From: Harmothoe impar
Lineage: Eukaryota > Annelida > Polychaeta > Phyllodocida > Polynoidae
Reading direction: 5' to 3'
Assembly (NCBI GenBank): GCA_947462335.1
Contig: OX381707.1
Span: 67,164,816-67,228,815, forward strand
Length of the DNA stretch: 64,000 bases
A model generated the notes under the pieces. The model was given only the letters and a program-made list of their open reading frames with translations, ran no database searches and was not told where the DNA came from. The translations under genes were made by a program, and so were the position numbers. Below, in pieces: positions 33,741 to 45,933 of this stretch (position 1 is the first letter of the stretch; the number at the start of each line of letters is the position of its first letter).

Positions 33741-34455
33741 ATTAGTTTACAAATAGCCCGTGTAAGTACGCCCATGTCTTGCTTATTTCTTATAAAGTTG
33801 TAAGATAGTCACATCATGATGCACATCATCATAAACGCAATCATGATACATTTCATTGTAAGTAGACGAACCAGTAGACTCGCCTCTCTGCCCTCTAAAA
33901 GAGAGGGCAGAGAAGCGAGTCTCACTCTTAAAAAACCCTTCCCCTCCCCCCCTCCCCCCCTCCCCCCCCATGCATCTTAAAGAGTGCCCCCCAGAGTGCC
34001 CCTCCCCCCCCTAAAAAAAAGAGCCACATTTTAAATTATTTTTTAGCAAGCTTTCAGCTTGCTTTTTTTCTTTTTTAAAATTTATTTATCCATAAAAATC
34101 TCAAGTGACTTATTTTGAAATTCGCGCCAACCTAGTAGTCACGTGACCCCCTTAAGTAGGTCACTTCCAGTCACGTGACCTATTTGAATTTCCCGCCAAC
34201 ATGGTGGTCACGTGACCCTCTTAAGTAGGTCACTTCCGGTCACGTGACCTATTTGAATTTCCCGCCCAAAGGTCACGTGACCGGAAGTAGGTCACTTCCG
34301 GTCACGTGACCTATTTGAATATCCGCCAAAAGGGAGGCCTCTCATTGGCTGCTTTTGAATTTCCCGCCAAAAGGGAGGCCTCTGATTGGCTGCAGGTCGA
34401 TTGAGTAATAAACAGTACTTAACTATAGTCCCGTTCCGATACATACTATACTACT
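33741..34455 (-). repeat. Right terminal inverted repeat
   Basis: Inverse of 24905-25614, differing by small length changes in the G/C tracts and in the E2F-like site near 34320. Confidence 0.85.
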
Positions 34456-34461
34456 AGCAAC
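34456..34461 (+). repeat. Target site duplication, right copy (AGCAAC)
   Basis: Identical to 24899-24904. Confidence 0.8.
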
Positions 34462-34482
34462 TTATGGCCCTTAAAGGGTAAA
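34462..34482. mobile_element. Right end of the interrupted GCATGATGCAT MITE
   Basis: TTATGGCCCTTAAAGGGTA resembles the family end CTATGCGGCCCTTAAAGGGTTAA at 41150-41175. Confidence 0.5.
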
Positions 34483-35989
34483 ATGTATTGCCTGGCTACA
34501 TGGAGGTCGGCCATGGTCTGGAGGTAATGTGGACCAGTAGTTTACATGCCGGTGTCCCATGACGACTGTCATTACTCACCTGGTCTCCATGGTCACCCTA
34601 ACACACCTGAGGTAGGGTCAGGTAGGGTGACACCCACCCATACAGTCGGCAGGCGGTCATCCAGGGTCACCTAATGCCCAGGCAGCATGTATCTCATTGG
34701 GAGAACAGAATACATGTCGTAGGTAGTAGTGCTGTTTTTGACAGCAGGCACATGCCAATATTTGTATAGTATTCTTACTGTTTTCCACCTTATTGACACA
34801 ATTTACACCTAGCTATGCCAGGATGTGTGGAATTTGAGAACACAAATATTTCACGAAATGAATATATAGGGTACAAGAAGAATGCATTCTCAAGTCAGAC
34901 TTGGTTGTTGCCACTCTAAAACAGCCTCCATTAATTAAATTAGTTTTTGGTGCTTAGAATGAACACAAAAGTCCTATAACCGTGTGTGCCACAGACCCAA
35001 CAGCGCTTCTTTGAGGGTTTTTACGAGTAAAGGCGCAAACCAAAGTGAGACTTGAGAGCCTGCCTAAACGGATTACGGAAGCCATGTTCTCTGTAACCAT
35101 TGGGAAGCCGGCTCCGGTCGCGAGGCCAGAGCGAACCTAATTTTGATAAATCCATGGTAGATCTGGGGCCCGACCGGGGAAGGACCAAAGAGCTGGAGCT
35201 CTAAAAGGCTACACACCCCAGTCAAATTAGAATCTATAGCTGCTGGGGGACAGTGCTGGCTCTTAGGGGGAGGGGCTGCGAGTCATTAATTTGTAAACTT
35301 GTACATATATAGTTGCTGCATGGGGACATGAGCCGCGCAGTTAATTAGCGGGCACATCGCAGATGAAACGTTTCAAACCTGTGCGTAAATTGTGAATGTT
35401 AGGGTATATTAAGCATTACGTAAATTCGCTTGTTTCCAGCAGAGTTAAGTAGTAAGTAGTTTAAAAATCTCACGACCCTTTAAAATGGCAGACACAGCAT
35501 TTAACCACCACTCATGTGCCAAATTAACAATCACTTAATCACTATTTCATTGTGTAGTACAGTATTGAGTAAGTTTTCATCTTGAATGTACCTGACGTGT
35601 TTGGTCGATTTCTATCCATCGTAACGTGGCTACATACTGTAGAGTTATCCGTGTCAAATGGCCCCTTTAGCTATTGCCTGTGATTTGTGCAAATCTATAT
35701 TCATGTATGCTGCCCCAGAGGGCCCAATACCCTGAAGACTGCTGAATTAGAGATTGCCATGTAGGACAACCCCTAATCTGTGTACCCCGACCTAAATACA
35801 CTAATATAATGCCTTTGTGTGCTTCCCAACCATGATGTCGGGTCTGTGAAGTGTTCAGGCCTACTCACAAGCAGTGGCAGGCATGTGAATGCGGTTTGCA
35901 GGAAGCCATGTGGAGGCCACACTGAAGCCACATCTGAAGCCATGTCTGAAGCCACTTCAATGGCTGAGCCAAATTTGCAGCCCCCCACT
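34483..35989 (+). other. Intron 1; no gene seen
   Basis: Non-coding. Repeats of GAAGCCACATCTGAAGCC occur near 35930-35955. Confidence 0.4.
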
Positions 35990-36330
35990 TCTTTTACTCC
36001 ACCCATCTCCCTCCATTGCTTTCTCCTTGCATCCAAGGCTAGCGCGCCCTGGTGCCGTGCTGTCCCGCTTGGTTGCCATGGCAATAAAGGCCATCAAGCG
36101 ACATTCATCCCATAGGAGATTGGCGGGGGAGATTGGCTGAGGCGGCGCCGGGCCCTGACAAATGGGGCCCGCCGCCCCGGAATGGGCGCCTGGCCCCCAA
36201 GGCCCCGTCTGCGGGGGAGGATGTAGGCGTGGTAGGGTTTGGAAGTGGGATGGGGGAAGGGGTGGTTGGGGCTGCCATGGCAACAAGAGGGCTCCACCAC
36301 ACACCCACAAACCCATACCCTGCCGCCAGC
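35990..36330. promoter_or_regulatory. CpG/GC-rich segment flanked by X-box-like sites
   Basis: GTTGCCATGGCAAT (36072) and GCTGCCATGGCAAC (36271) flank a GC-rich block with many CG dinucleotides (36130-36215, for example GGCGGCGCCGGGCCC). This is unlike the surrounding AT-richer intron. It could be an intronic enhancer or an alternative promoter. No coding exon was recognised there. Confidence 0.35.
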
Positions 36331-39300
36331 AGACACATCCTCCCCGCCTCACCCTCTCACTGTTCACAATCCCATTCCTGTCTGGGTTTGCTTGTAACCG
36401 TGCTTCCCAACGCTACATTCTTTTAGGGGCATTTTCATTGATTCTTACCCTAAATGCAACGATCTGGTTAGCGTTGTGGGAAGGGGTATTAGACCGCTGT
36501 CTCTATGCAGGGACCCCATTTGCATACCCCTGATAATGCATGTAGTAATGATGCTGGTATTAAGGTGGATGTTTAAGACGAGGGTGAACAGCTCCTGGGT
36601 CAGCTGGTGGTGGCAATAAGGCAGGGAGCGCCTCAGGGATGGAGTGGGGGGGGGGGGGGGGGCGTGGGAGGCAAGGTACAGAAATGAATTAGATTAATGG
36701 CCGAGTTTGTTGGGATGAAAAATTCTCAGATGGCGAGCTGAATGGGCCATGGCCTGACTGATGGGAGTGTTTTCTGTCGGTGGTATTAAGGCTGGTCGTG
36801 GGACACTGGAGGAGGGAAGGACACGACAACCAAGGCGGCAGTACTACTAGTACTGGGTAGGGGCAAACCTGCATTGTGGAGACACGCTGTGTGTGAGTGG
36901 GGGGGGGGGGGGGGGGATAGGCCTATACTGCTGAGGCAGGCCAGTTCGGTTATTGCGTGTCTGTGAAAGATCAATAATGCAGGCCAAATGTCCTAACGTG
37001 ACCCCTTCATACCAGTCCCATTATAGCGCCCCCAACCCACCAGCCTCTGGTACCCTGCCCCCGTGGACGCTATTTTTAAATACAATTTATGCCAGGATAA
37101 GCCATAAATCCCCTGACGAAAAGCTCCCCCCCCCCCTCCTAACCCTCCTTCTCCCTTGGCATTCCCCATTGCCATTGCTCTAGCCTGTAATACTCTCTGT
37201 AGCTGCTGCTTTAGTAGACGGCCATGGAAATCCTGCACACCCCTCCCACAGCTGGTGCTGTGTACTACGACATGCTACGGGGCTGGCTTACATAGCATCC
37301 AGGGCTAGCCATAACTTTCCTCTCGTATACATATTTGATAAGAGGCCTCCCCTAGAGGCTCATGGAGCTTGGCGGGGGCTGCGGCTGCTGCATCTAATAT
37401 TCCCTGCCAGCTCCGGTTTGTTTTGCCTCTCAGATCGTTGTAACCGTGAGCTGCTCGTGAGGCCCTCCGAGCAGGTGTATAGGAACTGGGTCAGACAGAC
37501 GCTCGTAGCTCCCTGCAGCAGGAAATGTGTAACCTTGGATTAGAGCTGGCTCTGTCTGCCTGCGGTAGACAGAAGTCATGGCTATATTAATGTACTTCCC
37601 TCTGTGTCCCTAATTATGCAATGCTGATCAATTGGGAAATGCACTTCTGGCGCTATTCAAATGTGATGCGCCGCTCTTGGTGTAGCTTTAATAAGTAATA
37701 ACATGAAGGGAGTAACTGCAGCCAATCTAGTACACAGTAACACACCCCTGTCCTCTCTTCTAGAACCCCTGTTCTATCCCCTTCTCTATCCTACAAACCC
37801 TGCCGTACACTGTACGAGTTGAGGGTGCTGCTCCCCTCCCCACACGTCCCAGCGCCCCGCCGTGCTCGTCCATTAGACAGACTCGACACATAAAAACCCT
37901 CCATGCACCGTCCTATAAATCCCGGCGGCACACAGAAGTGGCTTCTACAGCGAAGCCACATTGAAAGGGGGAGCCTCATTCTACGTAGCCCCTGCCTGCC
38001 TTCCTCCCATATAAAGAACACAGAATGGATCCCAACTGCCGTACCCCTATCCCCTCTTTCAGGCATGCACTGCTGTATTTTTGGCGGCTGGTTTTAGAGT
38101 GTATAGGGTAAGAGTGTTGTGGCCTTCACATGGAGAGTTATGACGTATGGCTGTATAATCGTTGTAATGATGTCACTTTCGCCAGGCCACTACCCTCTAT
38201 GCTTTACTATGACAGATTAGCCTGTGCTGCCATTTTTGCTAGTCACTTGGAATGGATAGATTGTCAGATAAGACTATAGATATGCAGATATCTAAGGCGT
38301 AGTCCCCATGGTATAATTACCCAACTTTACATGTACATATGTGTGTATTATATATGTTTGATAATGATATGTGAACAGATCAGGTTTGAGAACCAAGCAA
38401 AATATGGAGACACAGACATGAATATTCCCTATTTACTCTCACTACGACAGTAAACAAGTCGATCAGTCAGTGGAAGAGGCTGTCCATGTACACGTAACAG
38501 GTATAATTCAGACATGGGGAGGTGGAGGGACCTTGCCTTGGTGACCTCAGTATAAGTATATATATACAGACTGATGGCAGATATACTGGAGGCCATTGCC
38601 TGCTGCCCCTGCTCCAGCTCAGGCTGCCAAGGCTCTAGTATAGGGTCGCACTCAGACCCATTTGGTGACTGTCTCTTTGAAAGGGAATCTCAAAGGGTTT
38701 GGGTCACTCTCCAACCCGAGCACTACTTATGTCGCCACTGGTGGCTAGACTGATCCTGTTATAGCGGTGTTATAGACGACAACATGTCCCCAAATGGAGG
38801 TAATAGCCATACTGTTTTACTGACATGTTTGCTTATAAGCAAAGATAAAGGGGAAACACTGTGACTTTAGGACCGTGGTACATGGTATATGTTGTCTACT
38901 GGTGTTGTCTGGTTTGAGTGCTATGTCTGAGGGCTGGGGAAATGGTTGGAGATGGTCAGGTGGATGTGCTGGAAGAGTGACCAGTCAGGTGAACGAGGTG
39001 AATCTGCAGCTTAACGACGACCCAGCCCGCCGACATAACGACTGCCAACCCGGCCGTCCTGCCCACTGCCGCATACAAACGACCAGCCATCCCACCTCCA
39101 CCACCACCATCCCCGCCACTACTGCCATCCGCCACCACCACCCCTCAAATGGGAACCATGTCCAAGGACATCCCCTAGTACCCAGCTACATCATTCATTG
39201 GCAGGGGATATATTATATACCGTAACACTCCTTTGCTACAAGGAATCCATATTTTATGACAAAATGGCTTGTCAAGTAAAAGCCATGTCGATTTGAGAAT

Positions 39301-40144
39301 ATGTACAACATGTAGTATATACATGTAATCTCCCATGGCAGCCTATGGCAACCCAGAACCGCCCATAATACCAACTACGTACCTACCCATCATGTGGCAA
39401 AATGCAGCAAATATTCTGACAAAGGCGAAATAAGGATAGAGTTCCTCTGCACCTCATTGCTGGACTTATTATCCTCATATATGCAATACAATATGTCTAT
39501 ATTAAGTACTGTTATTGGCTGGGCACCTTTAATAAAGGTACTGGATAGTAGCAGTGAATAAGACACGCTTGCTCAGGTACACCATGAATAAACAAAAGAG
39601 TCCTATTTGTACCAGTGTCAACAGCACCAGGAGCCCACACATAGACCACGTGTTCTACTATCAGGTTCTCTGTTTTATGACGACAGACCCGTGTGTGAAG
39701 CCGAGTAAGTGATTTTTGCTGGGAACAATTTGTAAGGTATTTCCTTTACCAGTCTCTCTATTCACGTTGACCGCTTTCTCAAAAAAAAAGATTGACAGGT
39801 ATGACTAGACTGCAGATGCCCCTTCCAACGTAGAAGCCTACCTTCTTTAGCTTCATGTTGATGCACACACCCATGCCTTTTAGGTCCCAGTTCTATTTGC
39901 AATGACCAAAGGGAATTTCAAGTCGGTAAATGCAGGGATGCATGTCATTCTGTATGGTCCAATCTAAAGCTTGTGTGTTACAATGTACAAAAAAGAAAGG
40001 AAAAAGAAGTAAGACTACCCCTATTTGGAACCATATTTAAATATTGATGGCTTCCCTTGGTAAATATTGGTTTCACTGGGCTTTACCTTCTCATCATATG
40101 AAATCTGATTGTACAAAGAAACCTGAAAAGTACTACCTAGAGGC
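36331..40144 (+). other. Intron 1; no gene seen
   Basis: G runs at about 36646-36662 and 36900-36916. GC-moderate, non-repetitive blocks at 37300-37700 might be conserved non-coding sequence, which cannot be tested here. Confidence 0.4.
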
Positions 40145-40368
40145 GTAGGAAGCAAATCACCTTTGGGGGCCCAGGGATTTTGTGTTTGATGCCAAATAGA
40201 CAGGCTTACATTACAATTGTAAAGAAATGAAGTGATTGAGCCCCCTTTAGTTCTGATTGGGACCCCCATGCCTTTCTGCCCCCATTTTTGCTTATGTGGG
40301 AGGGGTAAATTTGTGAATTTATTTATCATATTATAGGGTCTTGGCAAATTTTGTACGCCACCGAATGT
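40145..40368 (+). repeat. Dispersed repeat fragment, related to 230-425
   Basis: See 230-425; the shared core TAGGGTCTTGGCAAATTTTG is at 40333-40352. A 124-codon minus-strand frame across 40021-40395 is an accident of this repeat. Confidence 0.4.
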
Positions 40369-40372
40369 GTAA

Positions 40373-40597
40373 TGTGCCTCTACATGGGTACCCACAATTT
40401 TGACCGTGTCGTCGTGTCGGATTTAAGCAAAAGGGTCGTGTCACTGTGTCGAATTTTAGCTATATAAGAACTTAGAGAAGAATCCCTGTGGGTCGATTTT
40501 TACCCCCAACTTTCCTGTGTCTGTCGATTTTTAAAAGGGCCTAAAACGGCTGTGTCACCGTTTCGCCCGTGTCGATTTTTACCCATATGGAGGCACT
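40373..40597 (+). mobile_element. TGTGCC...GGCAC MITE, copy 1
   Basis: Left end TGTGCCTCTACATGGGTA; right end TACCCATATGGAGGCACT near-inverse. GTAA is duplicated at 40369-40372 and 40598-40601. The interior is made of GTGTCGATTTTTA and GGGCCGTGTCAC-like units. It is homologous over its length to the inverse of 50864-51109. Confidence 0.8.
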
Positions 40598-40639
40598 GTA
40601 ATGATATGCCCTGAATGGTGTTAGGGTACTATGTGTATC

Positions 40640-40668
40640 AGGAGGAGGAGGAGGAGGAGGAGGGGGAG
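40640..40668 (+). repeat. (GGA)n microsatellite
   Basis: Eight or so tandem GGA units. Confidence 0.8.
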
Positions 40669-40974
40669 GACAAGTCAGGGACAGCAGGCAGTTTGCTGCA
40701 GCTCTACCAACATGACCCACTCCTGTGTAGATACACGACTGCAGCTGTTTGCCGGCTTACACCACCTCCAGTACGTTAAGGGAGGTAGCAGAGCGGGACT
40801 ATCTGCCCCTACCAGGTGAGCTGAGGGGTCAGGTGTAATGACGGTCCTGTCAGGGCGTTAGGAGCCTGTAATCAGTACAGCAAGACGGTGGGGACTGGTG
40901 CTGGTGGTGGACCCCTGTACTACTAAACCACCTAACTACGACTTAACCATGCAAGGATTTAGGCAGAATTGCCC

Positions 40975-41175
40975 GTCATGATGCACCAACGTGGTACCAG
41001 CAAGTCACTCGCCAGCACTACATGAGCGCATCTTGTCCAACATTTGGGAGCGCAGAAACTCGGTCGGGTCGGCATGATGCATAAATGCATCCCTAGCGAG
41101 TAGACTCGCCAGCGCTGCATTATTTTATGCATCATAACGATAAATGGCTTAGCACTATGCGGCCCTTAAAGGGTT
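40975..41175. mobile_element. MITE copy, GCATGATGCAT family
   Basis: GGGTCGGCATGATGCATAAA, a CGAGTAGACTCGCC palindromic region and the end CTATGCGGCCCTTAAAGGGTTA identify the family. The left end is less clear. Confidence 0.55.
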
Positions 41176-44100
41176 AACAGTGTCCCACTGTCTTCCTGCA
41201 GGTAGCAATCTGTGTGACGGATGCATGCCCACTGCATGCAGAAGGAGGACGTACCTACGTCATACGTCATCACGGCCATGTCATTTACAAGGGGGTTGAC
41301 GTAACAGCCAGAGTGTACTGATGTTCTGGATATTTACTGGGTTAGGTCGAAATAGGCGACTAGGGTAATTGGTTGGTTTGCGTTGGGTCCTGTTTAGAAG
41401 GATATTGGGCCGTAGCGCCTAGAGATTTAAGTGGGCAGGGAGTTGATATAGGGATATCCTCTCACAAATAAACACTCAGAATAGGGATTCTACAAATATC
41501 TGACTTGTATATCTGTTCATAATAAGAGTCACTAAATCACGTTTAACTGTTGTACTTGGTTGGAATGTCAGCCCCAACCAGCCTGATCAAAATGGCTTCT
41601 CTAAGTGGTTCATGTCACGGTTAAGACACTTGCAATTTATTCAGAGCTATGTACAATAATAGGCTTGCTAAATATCTGTCCAAAATGAGGGAGAAACTTT
41701 GCCTTGTGAAAGTCTGGATTGACGGCCTCCCCAAACAAACATTTATATATTTCATGGGATATTCCGTTAGCATAAATCCCCAGGGCTCAAATCCTCAAGT
41801 ATTCGTAGTATACAGTCAATGTAGAAAGAAGCCAAAAAACAATGCCAACAAATATAAAAACGAGCAGATATAAAACCCAGCAGATCACCTCAGAGCAGTC
41901 TAGCACACAGTTAGGCCCTTGTGACTTCACCACTACTGTGACAAAGCACCCAGTGGCAGTCTTATGTCTTGTCCTTTATGACCTTTCAAGACACATCTGA
42001 AGAGGGGAAAAAAGAAGGACTGGGTTTACATAGCGCTCACCGACAAAATGCAGGTCCCCATATAGTACCAGGTACGGCTGGGAAACATGTTTGAGCTCAC
42101 GTGGTTCCCCGCCGTGCCTTGCCATTTTTTGTCGTGTATTTATTTATTCCGCTGACCGAGTGCAGATACTACCTCTGGCATGGTAATGTTTGGGAAGACT
42201 GAGCTAGGATTACAAGCATTGCTCCCAGGTTTGTTTTCAGAGACATTGGGTGTGTTTTATGAGCCTTAGAAAGTATTTGTTTTGGACCTGATGCTATATC
42301 CAGCATCTGCACATTCAGTGGTCCTGGCTCAGGATCAACTATGGTGGTCTTTGTCATTCTGGATGGGTTAGATGTTGTGGTTCGTTCATGGCCTGTGTAG
42401 GGCTTGTGGTTTTCCCCTATCACCCAATAGCAATGGTTCTGTATATTTGTGTCTTATGCTTTCATGATACTGTATCAGAATTACATCCTATTACCACAGA
42501 TCAAAATAACAAATGAAATGCTATTTAGGTCTATGGTGTATTTTTCTTTAAAAAAAAAATGGGGGGGGGGGAGGGAATCGCTTTAGTTGTTAAGACTGGT
42601 ATAAAATAGGGAATGCACTCAGGAGAGACCCACATTTTACAATATCCCTGACCATGGTCTCCATACATATATGACAAACACATGCTTTTCTCCTCAGGCT
42701 AGCCTGGTTTACTGAGAAGTGCCTGAAGGTTTAGGTACAGAGAACCTGCTGTCCCTGTTTGCCTTGTAGCAGTACTGGTGTAGATTACAGAGCAGGTACA
42801 CGGAGGGCGTGGTGACTGTCACTGAATGAAGCAGACGACATTTGGTATTTAACCTTTGACCGTGGTGTGTAGCCTTCATCAGTCAGAATGTACAACCACC
42901 TCTGTGGGACTCGGACACACCTCAGAGGGACACATCAACCTTGCTGATTATCATATTTGATTTCTTTTGGGGCCCTTTTCAGAGAAAAATGGCGGGGGGA
43001 AATGTACTAGTGATCTATTTATTACTTTTGTATAATATACTGTTTGATAACTGACAACAGCTTTTTGTATTTATAAAAAGCACAAACAGTAAAAAGTGCG
43101 TTTTGTCCAAACATTTTCTACTTCCACATCTTACCAATATCATAATGAAAGGAGCATTGAAATACCACTGCAGCCTAGATAGTAAAGTTCTCATAAACCA
43201 TCCTTTTTCCCAGGTATATTTTAGATGCACATTGTGCTATCTAGACCAGAGGTCAGTAGGGCAGGAATCGATGGGTTTCATGCCTCCATAGCCTGAGGTG
43301 ATGGGGTTCTCCAAACACAACCATGGCTCTCCAACATGACCTGTACCATGGTCTGTACGGTCAGAAGTGCTGCTTGGAGAGTGTGATGGCCTGTCGGCTG
43401 GTGCCCGGCGGGTGTTACGCTGGTGGCCAGCTGTCAGGTAGGTATGCTGCTGGGTGACAAATTACCTGGGTGCCCCCCGGCCTCAGGAGCCTACCTTTCC
43501 AGCCGGAACCAACCCGAAAACCAAACCCACCCACACATGTCAGCTCTGAATCCTTCCCCACCAGCGCCAATATCAGGGCTAGAAAGAAATAGGAAAATCA
43601 GTAGTAGCTAGTATAGCTTTAAGTTGCACAGGCGCTGACGTCCATGTCCAAGCCGGTAGCCTAGAACTAGGTGTGCCGGTAATCATGTCCCAACGTCAGT
43701 GATTTGGAAAAAAAAGAAGCATGTTTATAGAGATTAAGGAAATCCTTTTTAATTTCCCTGGTTTCGAGACGAGTTTCATTAGGAGCCTCCCTCGATAACA
43801 ATGAAGATACTCTAAAAAGAGACATTTATCAGGGTCCACATTAATATGGACGCAGGTGTGTTGGACTTGGATGACCATTGTATTTCTACGGTCAGGATCT
43901 CTCAGTTTTGTGCCACCAGTGGATCTTTCCTCGGTTACACACTCTTACACACTGGGGGTAATGATTTATCTCGGCCTGTCCATATGACCAGGCTAAAAGT
44001 TCACTTGGCTATGGTTTAAAACAAGGCCAGTTTTCAGAAGCTATCTTAACTTCTTTGTACGTCGGACAATTTGCTCCATGACACAAATTAATTTAGAGAT

Positions 44101-45311
44101 CAGGCAAATCTCCACATTCTATACGTTACATAAAGGCTATCCTTGTATCCAAGTAATCCTTCTATAATCATACAGAATTAAATGATGTGGGCATACCGAC
44201 TACTTAGTATGTGACTTCATGTTTACCCAATAAGTTAATGGACTGCATGGGTATACAATACATGTATATGTATAGTTGACGTACGTGAATGTATTGTTAC
44301 ATGTATTACACAGATACCATGTTGTGGTCCTAGGTCCTACCTCATCTTCTATCCTGCCAAAACGCAAACCAAATATTTTCTGTTTTACTTCATAGATGCT
44401 GCTGCATGCATGTGATGTACTCCACATTTTCAGTTTTACTTTACATATTGTGATCCCCTATACTATTACAACTATGGTACAGCATAGTAAATGAAAAACA
44501 TGAACATGCCCTGTGTGCAATCTACCTTTACACCATTAAAAGAGAAAGAAAGGATAGGAAAATAAGTAGATAGATAAAAGAAAACAGAAACTAGGCCAGG
44601 CCTGTGTTTGTGTGGAGACTGATGGATGAAAGGAGTCTAGGAATAGCAGAGCAAATCGGGAGTAGAGAAATTGTTTCCATGTGCCACAAACGAAGGGCCA
44701 TATTTCACAGAGTAGCTCGGAAAATGCCCAGCGCCTGAGGGAAACATCAATCCATTGAAGCCCGATCATAAAGGCTGTGAGGGAGAGAGCTGCTCGCCGA
44801 GCTGCTCATACATGTTTAAAGCTGGGAATGTGGAGGAGGGGGATAAGGAGGGTCTGGGTCTAAGAGGGACCCATCTCCTCATTCTAGGGGAGCAGCTCAG
44901 TAAGCCCGGCCCTACAAAGGAGGGCCAGTTTTACTCCTCAGACAGGTGACTTTTGTGCCATTGTATAAAGGACTAGAGGCATTTGCAGCCATTTCTGCAC
45001 CTTCCCTATGAAAGTGACGTGTGTTTTCATTTTTCATCACAGCATGATTCGTGTCCATGCTGTTGCCTTGTGAGCCCACTACGCTGGATTTGTACCAGAT
45101 TCAAAATGGTGCTTCTTTCAAGTTTTACTCTCTGGACCCATCCCTATATTGATGTAAGGTACCGAGGGGTGGACTCTACAAAGGCCTAAGTAGCTGCCTC
45201 CCTCACCTAGCGAGCAGCTCACGGTCCTGCCCGTAAATACGGCATGTTTACGGGCCTGTTGGGACAGTGCCCAGTAGGAGGCAACCAGGGTGTGGTGGGG
45301 GGGGGGGGGTA
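41176..45311 (+). other. Intron 1; no gene seen
   Basis: No coding exon was recognised. A short G run at about 42560. CTTTTTCCCAG|GTATATT at about 43205-43222 is a weaker acceptor-donor abutment. Confidence 0.4.
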
Positions 45312-45487
45312 GATCCACACATCCCTCTCCTCACCCAAAGTTACCAGATGAGGGCGTGTGGGGATTTGAGGGCCCATTCAGCAATGTCCGTAAATATTCC
45401 ACGTACAAAGCACGTCCTACGCGTCTGGCCCCCTCCCCTAACCATGAGCTGCTCGGGGTGTTATAACCAGTTAGACAGGCTGTTGAT
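45312..45487 (+). repeat. Inverted duplication, left arm
   Basis: Inverse of 45759-45933, about 85-90% alike by eye, with a 271-base spacer. It includes a CATGAGCTGCTCGGGGTGTTATAACCAG-type region and CACCCAAAGTTACCAG. Unique sequence, no terminal features of a known element. Confidence 0.75.
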
Positions 45488-45758
45488 CCTCTAGGTTGTA
45501 TATGGTACACGGATTAATACATTGTCACAATCTATATTCATGGCAAGGCCTTAATGATGTTTACCACCTGCATAGCATCGCAATAAGTCAACTACAGTAC
45601 ACTGAATACTAATAGAGTAAGAGTAGACAAAGCCATATTCAAGCGTATTCATTAGATTGGGAAATTAAAAGTTGAATTTTCCAGTTGCATTTCTATTTTC
45701 TTAACCTGTGTACAAGCGGCCCTCATTATTGGTAGTAGAATATATAATGTTACATATT

Positions 45759-45933
45759 ATCAACAGCCTGTCTAACCAGTTATAAACCCCGAGCAGCTAA
45801 TGGTAAGGGGAGGGGGCCAGGCGCGCAGGACATGCTTTGTACGTGGAATATTTGTGGATATTGCTGAATGGGCCCTCGAATCCCCACACGCCCTCCTCTG
45901 GTAACTTTGGGTGAGGAGAGGGATGTGTGGATC
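45759..45933 (-). repeat. Inverted duplication, right arm
   Basis: See 45312-45487. Substitutions are scattered, so the duplication is not recent. Confidence 0.75.

Larger units (their letters stand above)
24905..34455. mobile_element. Polinton/Maverick-like element, 9.55 kb, non-autonomous or decayed
   Basis: The element begins AGTAGTAT and ends ATACTACT. It has about 710 bp inverted terminal repeats (24905-25614 and 33741-34455) that are nearly identical, and a perfect 6 bp flanking duplication. AG...CT termini, TIRs of hundreds of bases and 6 bp duplications are established features of Polintons/Mavericks, which also belong to a virus-like lineage. A complete Polinton is usually 15-20 kb with DNA polymerase B, integrase, packaging ATPase, protease and capsid genes; none is recognisable here. 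The interior (25615-33740) contains broken unknown coding frames, two MITEs, tRNA-like motifs and fold-backs. The high TIR identity argues for fairly recent insertion and mobilisation in trans. Alternative: another large-TIR element class with 6 bp duplications. Confidence 0.75.

Noticed and set aside
35957..36533. Several long overlapping frames (up to 136 codons) on both strands
   Set aside because: The region is GC-rich, so stops are scarce. The frames overlap in several phases and none has a recognisable motif.
40021..40395. 124-codon minus-strand frame
   Set aside because: It lies over a dispersed repeat related to 230-425, with no domain and no conserved frame between copies.
43205..43222. 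Third recursive splice site (CTTTTTCCCAG joined to GTATAT)
   Set aside because: The donor half GTATAT is weak compared with the GTAAGT of the two sites reported.
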